Notes under the pieces: model-generated
Database searches by the model: none
What the model was told of the DNA's origin: nothing
What the model saw: only the letters and a program-made list of their open reading frames with translations
Origin: Pandoraea horticolens
GTDB lineage: Bacteria; Pseudomonadota; Gammaproteobacteria; Burkholderiales; Burkholderiaceae
Reading direction: 5' to 3'
Length of the DNA: 64,000 nt
Assembly: GCF_902459555.1 (NCBI RefSeq)
Contig: NZ_CABPSM010000001.1
Span: 434,001 to 498,000 of the forward strand
Made by a program: the position numbers and the translations under genes
Shown: positions 29,419 to 37,650 of the stretch, piece by piece
Position numbering within the stretch: the stretch's first letter is position 1
Layout of the letters: the number at the start of each line of letters is the position of its first letter

Positions 29419-30728
29419 CGTTTCTGGAAGCGAGCGTAGTAGAAGCCGTCGTGGGCGCCGCCGGCGGTCATTAGCAGTTGCCCGAGAGCGTCCAATCGTA
29501 CCGCATCTGTGCGAACACGTTCAAACCATTGCGCTTGCGCTTCGTTTTCCGCCGGGAAGACGGAGCACGTTGCATAAATCAGTTCGCCACCCACGGCGAG
29601 GGTGTCCCAGAGCGCGAGCAGAATGCGCTGCTGCTCTTTCACCAGGGCCGCGATGTCGGCCTCGCGACGCAACCAGCGAATGTCGGGGTGACGCCGCACG
29701 ATGCCGGCCGCCGAACACGGCACGTCCGCCAGGATGCGGTCGAACGGCACGCCGTCCCAGCCGCCGCCGGACCACTTCGACGGGGTGCCGGCGTCGCCGA
29801 TGCGCACGTCTGCGCTCAACCCCAGACGCTCGAGGTTCTCGTAAATGCGCGGCGCCCGAGTGCGATCCGACTCCAGCGCCGTGACCTGTACGTCGGCCAT
29901 TTCCAGCAGATGGCCGGTCTTGCCGCCGGGGGCTGCACAAGCGTCCAGCACGCGTAGCCCCGCGCGCGGGTTCTCGCCAAGTACGAGCGGCGCAGCCAGT
30001 TGTGCGCCGGCGTCCTGCACCGACACCCATCCGTCGGCGAACCCCGGCAGACGGTCTACCGGCACCGCCTGCGCCAAACGCAACGCCACCGGGCCGACGA
30101 CTTCGGACGCCATGCCCTCCTGCGCCAGGCGCGCTTGCATGGCGGCCACGCTGACGCGTCGTGTGTTGACGCGCAGCGTCATCGGGCCGCGGCTGTCCCC
30201 TGCGGCAAGCAACGTCTCCCATTGATCCGGATAGGCCCGGCGCACGGTGTCGATCCACCACGTGGGGTAATTCCAGCGCGCTTCGGGTTGCTTGGCAATC
30301 TCGGCCAGCAGCGTGTCGCGCTCGCGCAGATAGCGGCGCAGCACGGCATTGGCCAGCCCCTTCGCGGCGACGGTGCGGCGCTGCGCGGCAATCGCCTCGA
30401 CGGCCTGATCGACGACGGTAAATTCGGTGTACGCAGCGTCCTCCGGGGCGTCCTGCAGCAGGGCGAGAGCGCACAGCAGGATGTCGCGCACGCGGGCTTG
30501 CAGCGTGGACTTGACCAGCAAAGCGAGCAACGCGCGGCTGCTGCCCAGACGGCGCACGGCGCGGTAAGCGAGATCCTGTGCGGCGGCGCGCACGGCCGGC
30601 GCGCACTGCGCGGTGGCTTGCGCCAGCGCTTGCGGCAACGCGGTGCCCTTCTGGACGGATTCGAGGGCCTGCGCAGCACGTTGCAGCGCAAAGGCCAGAG
30701 ATTCAGTGGGCAGACTCGGTTGCGGCAT
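29415..30728 (-). CDS. rsmB: 16S rRNA (cytosine(967)-C(5))-methyltransferase RsmB
   Basis: RsmB (437 residues) has an N-terminal NusB-like RNA-binding domain (about residues 10-150) and a C-terminal SAM methyltransferase domain. SAM-binding motif: DACAAPGGKTGHLLEM. Catalytic Cys motifs: DVPCSAAGIVRRHPD and YATCSVFPAENEAQ. It methylates C967 of 16S rRNA. I chose the ATG at 30728 (MPQPSLPTESLAFALQRAAQ). Upstream in-frame starts add basic, atypical residues. Confidence 0.96.
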   Translation of the reverse strand: MPQPSLPTESLAFALQRAAQALESVQKGTALPQALAQATAQCAPAVRAAAQDLAYRAVRRLGSSRALLALLVKSTLQARVRDILLCALALLQDAPEDAAYTEFTVVDQAVEAIAAQRRTVAAKGLANAVLRRYLRERDTLLAEIAKQPEARWNYPTWWIDTVRRAYPDQWETLLAAGDSRGPMTLRVNTRRVSVAAMQARLAQEGMASEVVGPVALRLAQAVPVDRLPGFADGWVSVQDAGAQLAAPLVLGENPRAGLRVLDACAAPGGKTGHLLEMADVQVTALESDRTRAPRIYENLERLGLSADVRIGDAGTPSKWSGGGWDGVPFDRILADVPCSAAGIVRRHPDIRWLRREADIAALVKEQQRILLALWDTLAVGGELIYATCSVFPAENEAQAQWFERVRTDAVRLDALGQLLMTAGGAHDGFYYARFQKR

Positions 30729-30903
30729 GGGCTTTCTACAAACGAACATGCCCGCGCGACGGCGGGCATGGGAGGCTATCGGACGGCTGTCGGGCGACAG
30801 GATAGCAGACTGGCGAGCCGTGCCCGAGGGCAACCCGCGCGCCAGCGGATTGGGCCATCGCCTGCGATGTCAGCCCTCACTTTCCAGCGCATCGCTCATG
30901 CGA

Positions 30904-31764
30904 TCAGGCCGGATACTGCCCGGTGCGCGCCATCTCCATCAGACGGGCAATGCGCTCTTCGGTCGCCGGGTGCGTCGAGAACAGATTGGCGATCGTGCCG
31001 CCGGAGAGCGGGTTCATGATCATCATCTGCGCCGTGGCCGGGTGTTGCTCGGCCGTCTCGAACGGAATGCCCTGTGCGTAGCGGTGGATCTTGTCGAGCG
31101 CTATCGCAAGCGACTGCGGATCGCCGGAGATTTCCGCACCGCCCCTGTCTGCCTCGAATTCACGGGCGCGCGAAATCGCCATCTGAATCAGCGATGCGGC
31201 CAGCGGCGCGAGAATCGCCACGGCAATGCTCGCGATCGGATTGGCGGGGCGGCCGTTCTGATCGCGTCCGCCGAAGAACATGGCGAAGTTGGCAAGCGCC
31301 GAAATGGCACCGGCCATCGTGGCAGAGATGGTCGAGATGAGAATGTCGCGATGCTTCACGTGCGCCAGCTCATGCGCCATCACGCCACGCAGTTCGCGAT
31401 CGGAGAGCACGCGCAGAATGCCCGTGGTGGCAGCCACGGCGGCGTGCTCCGGATTACGCCCCGTCGCAAACGCGTTGGGGGAGTCTTCGTTGATCAGGTA
31501 GACCTTCGGCATCGGCAGGCCGGCACGCTGCGACAACTCGCGCACCATGTTGTAGAACTGCGGTGCGCTCGTCTCGTCGACCTGCTGCGCGTTGTACATG
31601 CGCAGCACCATCTTGTCCGAGAACCAGTACGAAAAGAAATTCATTGCGAGCGCGAACGCCAGCGCGAGCATCATGCCCTGCTTGCCGCCGATCATGCCGC
31701 CCACCACCATGAACAACGCGGTGATGGCCGCCATCAGCAGGGTGGTCTTCATCCAATTGAACAT
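30904..31764 (-). CDS. htpX: Membrane zinc metalloprotease HtpX
   Basis: HtpX (286 residues) is an inner-membrane M48 protease that degrades damaged membrane proteins together with FtsH. The zinc motif is in [12 protein letters not shown], with the third ligand in [13 protein letters not shown]-terminal membrane segments are present ([19 protein letters not shown]). I chose the ATG at 31764 ([10 protein letters not shown]) because AGGAGAAGAG precedes it. A sigma-32-like promoter lies about 70 bases upstream. Confidence 0.96.
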   Translation of the reverse strand: MFNWMKTTLLMAAITALFMVVGGMIGGKQGMMLALAFALAMNFFSYWFSDKMVLRMYNAQQVDETSAPQFYNMVRELSQRAGLPMPKVYLINEDSPNAFATGRNPEHAAVAATTGILRVLSDRELRGVMAHELAHVKHRDILISTISATMAGAISALANFAMFFGGRDQNGRPANPIASIAVAILAPLAASLIQMAISRAREFEADRGGAEISGDPQSLAIALDKIHRYAQGIPFETAEQHPATAQMMIMNPLSGGTIANLFSTHPATEERIARLMEMARTGQYPA

Positions 31765-31832
31765 GGTGTTCTCTTCTCCTCTGCAAATCTTGATGACCCG
31801 AGGAGCCACGTACTTTACGTGTCCTCGGGCGT

Positions 31833-31861
31833 TAGATGGTGCCGGGCGTCGAAAATTCAAC
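31833..31861 (-). promoter_or_regulatory. Candidate sigma-32 heat-shock promoter of htpX
   Basis: On the minus strand GTTGAA (31861-31856) is followed after 14 bases by CACCATCTA (31841-31833). The sigma-32 consensus is CTTGAA-N(13-15)-CCCCATNTA, so both elements match well. The distance to the htpX ATG is about 70 bases. In E. coli htpX is a heat-shock gene, which fits. Confidence 0.55.
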
Positions 31862-31980
31862 GGCTGCGGCTTCAGCTTAGATACTTTTCAGATGTTTGCC
31901 TGAATTTCCTGCCAATTCACCGATGTTTTGCGCCATTTCCGTGCTGTTTTGATGGCAGGAACGCGCCAACCGGCAGGTAA

Positions 31981-32964
31981 TCACGCCGCCGCCGGGCCGA
32001 CCGTCACGAACCTGTCGCCCGGCGTCAGCGCAAACCCCGCCAGGAATTCACGAACCGGGAGGCGCTTGCCGCCCGGTTTCTGACATTCGGTCACGCGCAA
32101 TTCGCCTTGTCCGCAAGCGACGACGATGGCGTCAGCGCTCACTTCGAGAACGGTACCGGGCGTCGCGCCCGCCTTACCCGCTACAGCGCTCGCGCGCCAC
32201 AGCTTGATGGGCGTGTCGTGCACCGTGCCGAGCGCGCCGGGGAACGGGTCGAACGCCCGCACCTGGCGCGCCAGCACCTCGGCCGGCTTGTGCCAGTCGA
32301 GCACGGCCTCCTGTTTCGCGATCTTCTCCGCGTAGGTCACCCCCGCCTCGGGCTGGGCGACGCACGGCAGATGCCCGTCGCGCGCGAGTTGGTGCAACGC
32401 GTCGACGATCAGCTTGCCGCCCAGCGCCGCCATGCGGTCGTGCAGCACCGCTGTCGTGTCTTCGGGGCCGATGGGCTCGGCCTCACGCAGAATCATGGCG
32501 CCCGTATCGAGCCCTGCGTCCATCTGCATGATGGTGATACCGGTCTCGGGGTCGCCCGACTCGATGGCACGGTGAATCGGCGCGGCGCCACGCCAGCGCG
32601 GCAACAGCGAGCCGTGAATGTTCAGGCATCCGTAACGCGGCAGATCGAGTACTTCCTGGGGCAAGATCAGCCCGTAGGCGGCCACGACCATGACGTCCGG
32701 CGCCAGCGCGCGCAGTTGTTCGATGGCGGCCGCCGCTTCCTCGGGGTACTTGCCGTTACGACGCAGCGACGGCGGCTGCGACACCGGCATGCCGTGCGCC
32801 AGCGCGTAGCGTTTGACCGGGCTGGCTTGCAGCTTCATCCCACGCCCGGCCGGACGATCCGGTTGAGTGAGTACCAACTCTACGGGAAAGCCGGCGGCAT
32901 CGATGGCGGCAAGCGCGGTTTGTGCGAATTCCGGCGTACCGGCGAAAACGATGCGAAGCGTCAT
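31981..32964 (-). CDS. fmt: Methionyl-tRNA formyltransferase
   Basis: Fmt (327 residues) formylates initiator Met-tRNA using 10-formyltetrahydrofolate. It starts [20 protein letters not shown], with GAGGAAG upstream. The catalytic region is [19 protein letters not shown], and the second domain begins after the [14 protein letters not shown] segment. Length is normal. It follows the glycosyltransferase gene by 30 bases. Confidence 0.97.
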   Translation of the reverse strand: MTLRIVFAGTPEFAQTALAAIDAAGFPVELVLTQPDRPAGRGMKLQASPVKRYALAHGMPVSQPPSLRRNGKYPEEAAAAIEQLRALAPDVMVVAAYGLILPQEVLDLPRYGCLNIHGSLLPRWRGAAPIHRAIESGDPETGITIMQMDAGLDTGAMILREAEPIGPEDTTAVLHDRMAALGGKLIVDALHQLARDGHLPCVAQPEAGVTYAEKIAKQEAVLDWHKPAEVLARQVRAFDPFPGALGTVHDTPIKLWRASAVAGKAGATPGTVLEVSADAIVVACGQGELRVTECQKPGGKRLPVREFLAGFALTPGDRFVTVGPAAA

Positions 32965-32994
32965 GACGAACTTCCTCTTGCTGAACGCAGTAAC

Positions 32995-34740
32995 TTATTT
33001 GGCGGCACCGGTGGCCGCATCGGTGGAAGCGCTCGGCGCGACGAAAGCGCGGAAGCGCTCGTTGGTGTCGCCTGCTCGACCGCCCTGCCAGATCTCGCGC
33101 CAGCCGGGAGGCGCAGGAATGCGCGCGTCGGCCTTGTCGAGCAGCAACAGCACGCCGCAGCGCGACGCCTGCGTCAGATCCGGGAGCTGCACAGGACGCA
33201 CGTCGATGAAATAGTCGAGCATTGCGCGCTCCGACTCGCCGACGTTGAACGACCCGATGCAAGTGTTCGCCGCCGGGGAGCCAGCGGGCGCCAGGCGATC
33301 GAGCGATTCGCGCAGCGCAGCGAACGGCGTGCGGTAACTGCGAGCCTCGTTGACCCACGGCAGCAGCAGCGTCGAGAGGGTGCCCCAGACGAACATCAGC
33401 CCGGCGAAACCGAAGACGAGGGCGCCCAACTGGCGACGATGCACGATAGCCGTCACCCAGAGTCCAGCGATGACAAGCGCCGCGAGCAACAGGCCCGGCG
33501 AGAACGGCAACACGTAGTCGAGCGGCAGCCACTTGCCGATCGGCCCGGCCGCGACGTGTCCGTTGCCGGTCAGTTGCAGCCCCCAGCGCACCCACAGGAA
33601 CAGCCCCAGCACACTCATGAGCACGAGCGCCACGCCCGACCACGTCTTCTCGAGCCATGCTGGCAGGCGCACACCCGCGCCGAGCACGGCGATGGCCGGG
33701 AAGAGCGGCAACATATAGATATCGCGAATGGCCGACGAGACCACGAGCGTCAGCACGAACAATCCTGAGTACAGCCAGAGCATGACCTGCTCCGGACGCT
33801 CGCTCAGAAAGCCCCGCACCCCGCCCCCCTGCCGCAGTTGCGCAATCAATGCACCGACCGCCAGCCAGCCCGCGGGGAACGTCAGCCCGATCAGGCTCCT
33901 GACGTCGCTCCAATACGACTTGCGCTCGCCGCCCAGATGGACGAAGCCGAAGAAGCGGCCGAAGTTGTTGTCCCAGAACCATTCGATGAAGAGCGGCTCG
34001 GAGGCATGCCAAAACAGCACCGGCCAGATGACGACCCAAGGCAGCGCCGCCAGCACTGTCCATGCCAGCGCAGCGGCGTAACGACGCGTGCGATAGGCTG
34101 GCACGACAAGCACCGCCAGTGCGGTCAGGCCCAATACGCCGGGCACGAGCAAGCCTTTGCTCAGAAATGCGATTCCGGTGCCCGTGCCAAACAGCAGCCC
34201 CCACAGGCGGGGCGAATTCTCGGTCCTGGCCAGACGGGCCAGCGCCGCGAGAGCGAGCGCAGCGCCCGCCAGTTGCGGCACGTCTGCGGTGAGTTTGTGA
34301 ATGTTCTCAATGGTCCCGAAGCTCCCCACCATCAGCATGGGGGCGAGCCAATTGAACCTATCCGTGTTGTGCGGGTGGGCCGGGCCGTGGAGGCGTTGCG
34401 CCAGACGGCCGACACAAAGCACCGCCATCACGAGCCAGGCGAATACCGCGAGTTGTGCGCCATCGAAGACCGGCAGCACGCCAGACGTCAATCGCGCGAA
34501 GAGCGCGCCCGTCCAATACATGACGGGCGGCTTCTCCACGAAGGGATCGGCAGCCACATGAGGCACAACCAGATTGTGGCCGCGAAAGAAATTCAGGACC
34601 ATGCCGACGGAATACGGCTCGTCGGCCTTCCAGGGGTCGCGATCGAACAGTCCCGCCAGTACGAAGGCGAACAGGAGTGTGGCGCTTAGCCAGTAGATCG
34701 TGCGGGTGCGGGAGGACGACGAAGTGATGGCGATGGACAT
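32995..34740 (-). CDS. GT39/ArnT-like membrane glycosyltransferase
   Basis: This 581-residue polytopic protein has about a dozen hydrophobic segments. The GT-C fold marker is the acidic loop motif WKADEPYSVG after the first membrane helix, followed by FVEKPPVMYWTGAL, the PMT_2/ArnT pattern. Enzymes of this type move a sugar from a polyprenyl-phosphate carrier to a protein or lipid on the periplasmic side. The acceptor cannot be told; lipid A Ara4N transfer is only one option and no arn operon is nearby. It lies between def and fmt, which usually adjoin. The start codon has a weak SD. Confidence 0.88.
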   Translation of the reverse strand: MSIAITSSSSRTRTIYWLSATLLFAFVLAGLFDRDPWKADEPYSVGMVLNFFRGHNLVVPHVAADPFVEKPPVMYWTGALFARLTSGVLPVFDGAQLAVFAWLVMAVLCVGRLAQRLHGPAHPHNTDRFNWLAPMLMVGSFGTIENIHKLTADVPQLAGAALALAALARLARTENSPRLWGLLFGTGTGIAFLSKGLLVPGVLGLTALAVLVVPAYRTRRYAAALAWTVLAALPWVVIWPVLFWHASEPLFIEWFWDNNFGRFFGFVHLGGERKSYWSDVRSLIGLTFPAGWLAVGALIAQLRQGGGVRGFLSERPEQVMLWLYSGLFVLTLVVSSAIRDIYMLPLFPAIAVLGAGVRLPAWLEKTWSGVALVLMSVLGLFLWVRWGLQLTGNGHVAAGPIGKWLPLDYVLPFSPGLLLAALVIAGLWVTAIVHRRQLGALVFGFAGLMFVWGTLSTLLLPWVNEARSYRTPFAALRESLDRLAPAGSPAANTCIGSFNVGESERAMLDYFIDVRPVQLPDLTQASRCGVLLLLDKADARIPAPPGWREIWQGGRAGDTNERFRAFVAPSASTDAATGAAK

Positions 34741-34884
34741 CTCGGCAAACAGTCGGGAGTTGGCCCGACGGCAGACGTTCGAGACGCCCCGTCGCAGCGG
34801 CGGAAGGCGAGCCCAAGGGCCCGCGAGCGCTGCAAGTATAGAGGACTTTACCGGGCTCGCCCACGGCGGGCGAGCCGGGCGAGG

Positions 34885-35388
34885 TCAGGCGCGCTCGACC
34901 TGCTTCTTCATCTTTTGCTTGATTCGATTGCGCTTGAGCGGCGAGAGGTACTCGACGAACACGCGGCCCTTGAGGTGATCCATCTCGTGCTGAATGCACA
35001 CGGAGAGCAGCCCGTCGGCGTCGAGTTCGAACTTCTCGCCCTTCTCGTTCAGGGCACGCACGCGCACGCGGTCGGCACGCTCGACTTCGTCGTAGATGCC
35101 GGGCACCGAGAGGCAACCCTCCTCGTAGACCTTCTGTTCGTCACTGCGCCAGACGATCTCGGGGTTGATGAACACGCGCAGTTCGTCGCGCGTTTCCGAG
35201 AGATCCATCACGATGACCTGCTCGTGCACGTCGACCTGCGTTGCCGCAAGGCCGATGCCGGGGGCGTCGTACATGGTCTCGGCCATGTCCTTGACGAGTT
35301 GCTGGATCCGGTCGTCGACCTGGGCGACCGGCTTGGCCACCTTATGCAGACGCGGATCGGGATATTGAAGAATTGTCAGTAATGCCAT
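34885..35388 (-). CDS. def: Peptide deformylase
   Basis: Def (167 residues) removes the formyl group from nascent proteins. All three motifs are present: [15 protein letters not shown] and the metal-binding QHEMDHLKG. It starts [20 protein letters not shown] at 35388. An upstream in-frame start at 35439 adds atypical residues. It is divergent from dprA, a common beta-proteobacterial arrangement. Confidence 0.97.
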   Translation of the reverse strand: MALLTILQYPDPRLHKVAKPVAQVDDRIQQLVKDMAETMYDAPGIGLAATQVDVHEQVIVMDLSETRDELRVFINPEIVWRSDEQKVYEEGCLSVPGIYDEVERADRVRVRALNEKGEKFELDADGLLSVCIQHEMDHLKGRVFVEYLSPLKRNRIKQKMKKQVERA

Positions 35389-35658
35389 GATGAAAACGGG
35401 AATTCGCCGCATTGCCTTGGGGTGGCCGCGAACGCACAATCTTGCAATGGTGACTGCGTCGCGAGGCTCGCGCCGCTGCGGATGCCACCCTTGGCCCCCC
35501 GGTCAATGCTTACCGGATAATGAAAAATTTTAGCATAGCGCCCTTGTCGGCGCTGGTGGCCGGCGATACCCTGCCGGCCCGAAACGCCCGCTCCGACGCC
35601 CTTTCTGACGCTGGTTCCGGCACCATCGCCGGCGTCGCTGGCGAAAGCCCCCCCCCAA

Positions 35659-36933
35659 ATGCCCAATAGCAATCAAATCGGTGCCGACGGCGCGGAAATC
35701 AAGGACTGGCTGCGGCTGTGTCACACGCCCGGCGTGCCGCCCGCGGCAATACGGCGTCTATTGGCGGCCTTCGGGCCGCCCGAGGCGGTCTTTCGCGCGC
35801 CACGCCGCGACCTCGCTCACGTCGTGCCCAATGACGTCGTAGCCCGGTTGCTGGCACCGGTTTGCACCGATTTGGCCGCACAGATCGCCCACACCATCGA
35901 CTGGGCCAGCCGGCCGGGGTGTGCCGTCGTGACGTTGTCCGAACCGGCCTATCCACGCGCGCTCCTGACGCTCGGCGACGCCCCTCCCATCCTTTATTGC
36001 CGCGGCGACATCGGTCTGCCGAACCGGGCGGGCGACATGGCGGCAGCCCTCGTCGGCAGCCGCCGCGCCACGCCCCAAGGTCGCGACAACGCACGGCATT
36101 TCGCACGCGTGCTGGGGCAGGCAGGCGTTACCGTCGTGTCCGGACTGGCCGCCGGCATCGACGCCGCCGCGCACGAGGGCGCGCTGGAGACGGCGGGACG
36201 CACCTGTGCGGTCGTCGGGACGGGCGCCGACATCGTCTACCCGGCGCGCCATCGCGCGCTCGCCGGGCGCATCGCGGAGCACGGCCTGTTACTTTCCGCA
36301 TTCCCGATCGGCACACCACCCCGGCCGGATCACTTCCCGCGCCGCAACCGCTTGATTGCGGCGTTGGCGCGGTGCACGGTGGTCGTGGAAGCCGCAACGC
36401 ACTCGGGCTCGCTCATCACGGCGCGTCTGGCGGGCGAACTGGGCCGGGACGTGCTCGCCATTCCCGGCTCGATCCACGCGCCGCAAAGCCAGGGCTGTCA
36501 CACGTTGATCCGGGATGGCGCGACGCTCGTGACTTCCCCCGAAGACGTCTTCGAGGCGCTGGGCATCGTGCCGCTTGGCGCGAAGGCCAACGCAAAGGGG
36601 TCTGGCGAGGGGCGTGTGCGCCCTCCTGGACAAAAGCACGCGCCACAAGGGCCGCAAGCGGCCGGCCAGAACGACGTGGACAACGACGGGAACGCTCACG
36701 GCGTACCCACTGTCCATGCCACCGTGACGGCGTCTGCGAGCGTGCTACCGGGCATGACGGCGATCGTGGAGGCACTGGGTTATGATCCCGTCAGCGCGGA
36801 CACCCTCTGCGAGCGCACCGGCATGGGAGCCGGCGCAGTGCTCGCACACCTGAGCGCGCTCGAACTCGATGGCCGGATCGCTCGCCTGCCCGGCGGCCGG
36901 TTTGTCCGGCTGACAGCCATGGGCGTACGCTAG
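35659..36933 (+). CDS. dprA: DNA-processing protein DprA
   Basis: DprA (424 residues) loads RecA onto incoming single-stranded DNA in natural transformation. It has a helical SAM-like N-terminus (about 1-80), the Rossmann domain with GSRRATPQGRDNARHFA, the SGLAAGIDAAAHEGAL motif, FPRRNRLIAAL and a GSLITARLA segment. A winged-helix domain (DTLCERTGMGAGAVLAHLSA) ends the protein. A Gln/Asn/Lys-rich linker of about 60 residues separates the last two domains. Confidence 0.96.
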   Translation: MPNSNQIGADGAEIKDWLRLCHTPGVPPAAIRRLLAAFGPPEAVFRAPRRDLAHVVPNDVVARLLAPVCTDLAAQIAHTIDWASRPGCAVVTLSEPAYPRALLTLGDAPPILYCRGDIGLPNRAGDMAAALVGSRRATPQGRDNARHFARVLGQAGVTVVSGLAAGIDAAAHEGALETAGRTCAVVGTGADIVYPARHRALAGRIAEHGLLLSAFPIGTPPRPDHFPRRNRLIAALARCTVVVEAATHSGSLITARLAGELGRDVLAIPGSIHAPQSQGCHTLIRDGATLVTSPEDVFEALGIVPLGAKANAKGSGEGRVRPPGQKHAPQGPQAAGQNDVDNDGNAHGVPTVHATVTASASVLPGMTAIVEALGYDPVSADTLCERTGMGAGAVLAHLSALELDGRIARLPGGRFVRLTAMGVR

Positions 36934-37034
36934 CGAATGCGCTGCCTGCCGAGGTCGAGACCGAATCATGCAAGACCGGGGCATCGCAGACGATCACGCT
37001 TCCCAAATACTGAGATACCAATATCACCGACACC

Positions 37035-37424
37035 ATGCCCGTTTTCGATCCCGTCGCCGACCGTTCTGCGCTGGCCGCCGCACTGGCCAATGACAACACG
37101 CGTCTCGTGGCCTGCTTGTGCGCGGCGTGGTGCGGCACCTGCCGCGAGTACGCGCAGACGTTCGAACAACTGGCGGCCAGTCATCCGGAATTGTGTTTCG
37201 TCTGGGTGGACATCGAGACGCACGCCGACTGGCTCGACGATCACGACATCGAGAATTTCCCGACGTTGCTGGTTCAGGACGCGCCGCAGCCGGCCGGACA
37301 GGCGCGTTTCTTCGGTCCGGTGCTGCCCGCCGTCGGCATTCTCGAGCGCATGCTCGACGCCCGCGTGCTGGGCGACGCCACCGTTATCGCCCCCGCGCTG
37401 CGCGAGCATCTCCTTGCCGGATAA
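37035..37424 (+). CDS. Thioredoxin-family protein
   Basis: The 129-residue protein has a thioredoxin fold with active site CAAWCGTCREYA and the cis-Pro segment IENFPTLLVQ. No signal peptide is visible, so it should act in the cytoplasm as a disulfide reductase or thiol exchanger. The redox motif CGTC differs from the CGPC of thioredoxin 1. Its gene lies between dprA and topB on the same strand. Specific partners are unknown. Confidence 0.88.
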   Translation: MPVFDPVADRSALAAALANDNTRLVACLCAAWCGTCREYAQTFEQLAASHPELCFVWVDIETHADWLDDHDIENFPTLLVQDAPQPAGQARFFGPVLPAVGILERMLDARVLGDATVIAPALREHLLAG

Positions 37425-37650
37425 TGCCTGCCGGAACCCCACAACCGGAACGCCGGGCGCGGCAGGGTGCCGCGCCTCTTGCCTGACGTCGCCCCACCGG
37501 CCCCGCGCTTGCCGCCGGCCTGCGACGCGCTTATGATGTGCCGCTTTCAGGCACCCCTTGTGCCCGATCCGACGGCAACGCCGGATTGGCTATATGTTAT
37601 AAAGCCAACGAATGTCGCTTGGCGACACCCCCTCAACATTACCTAACGTC

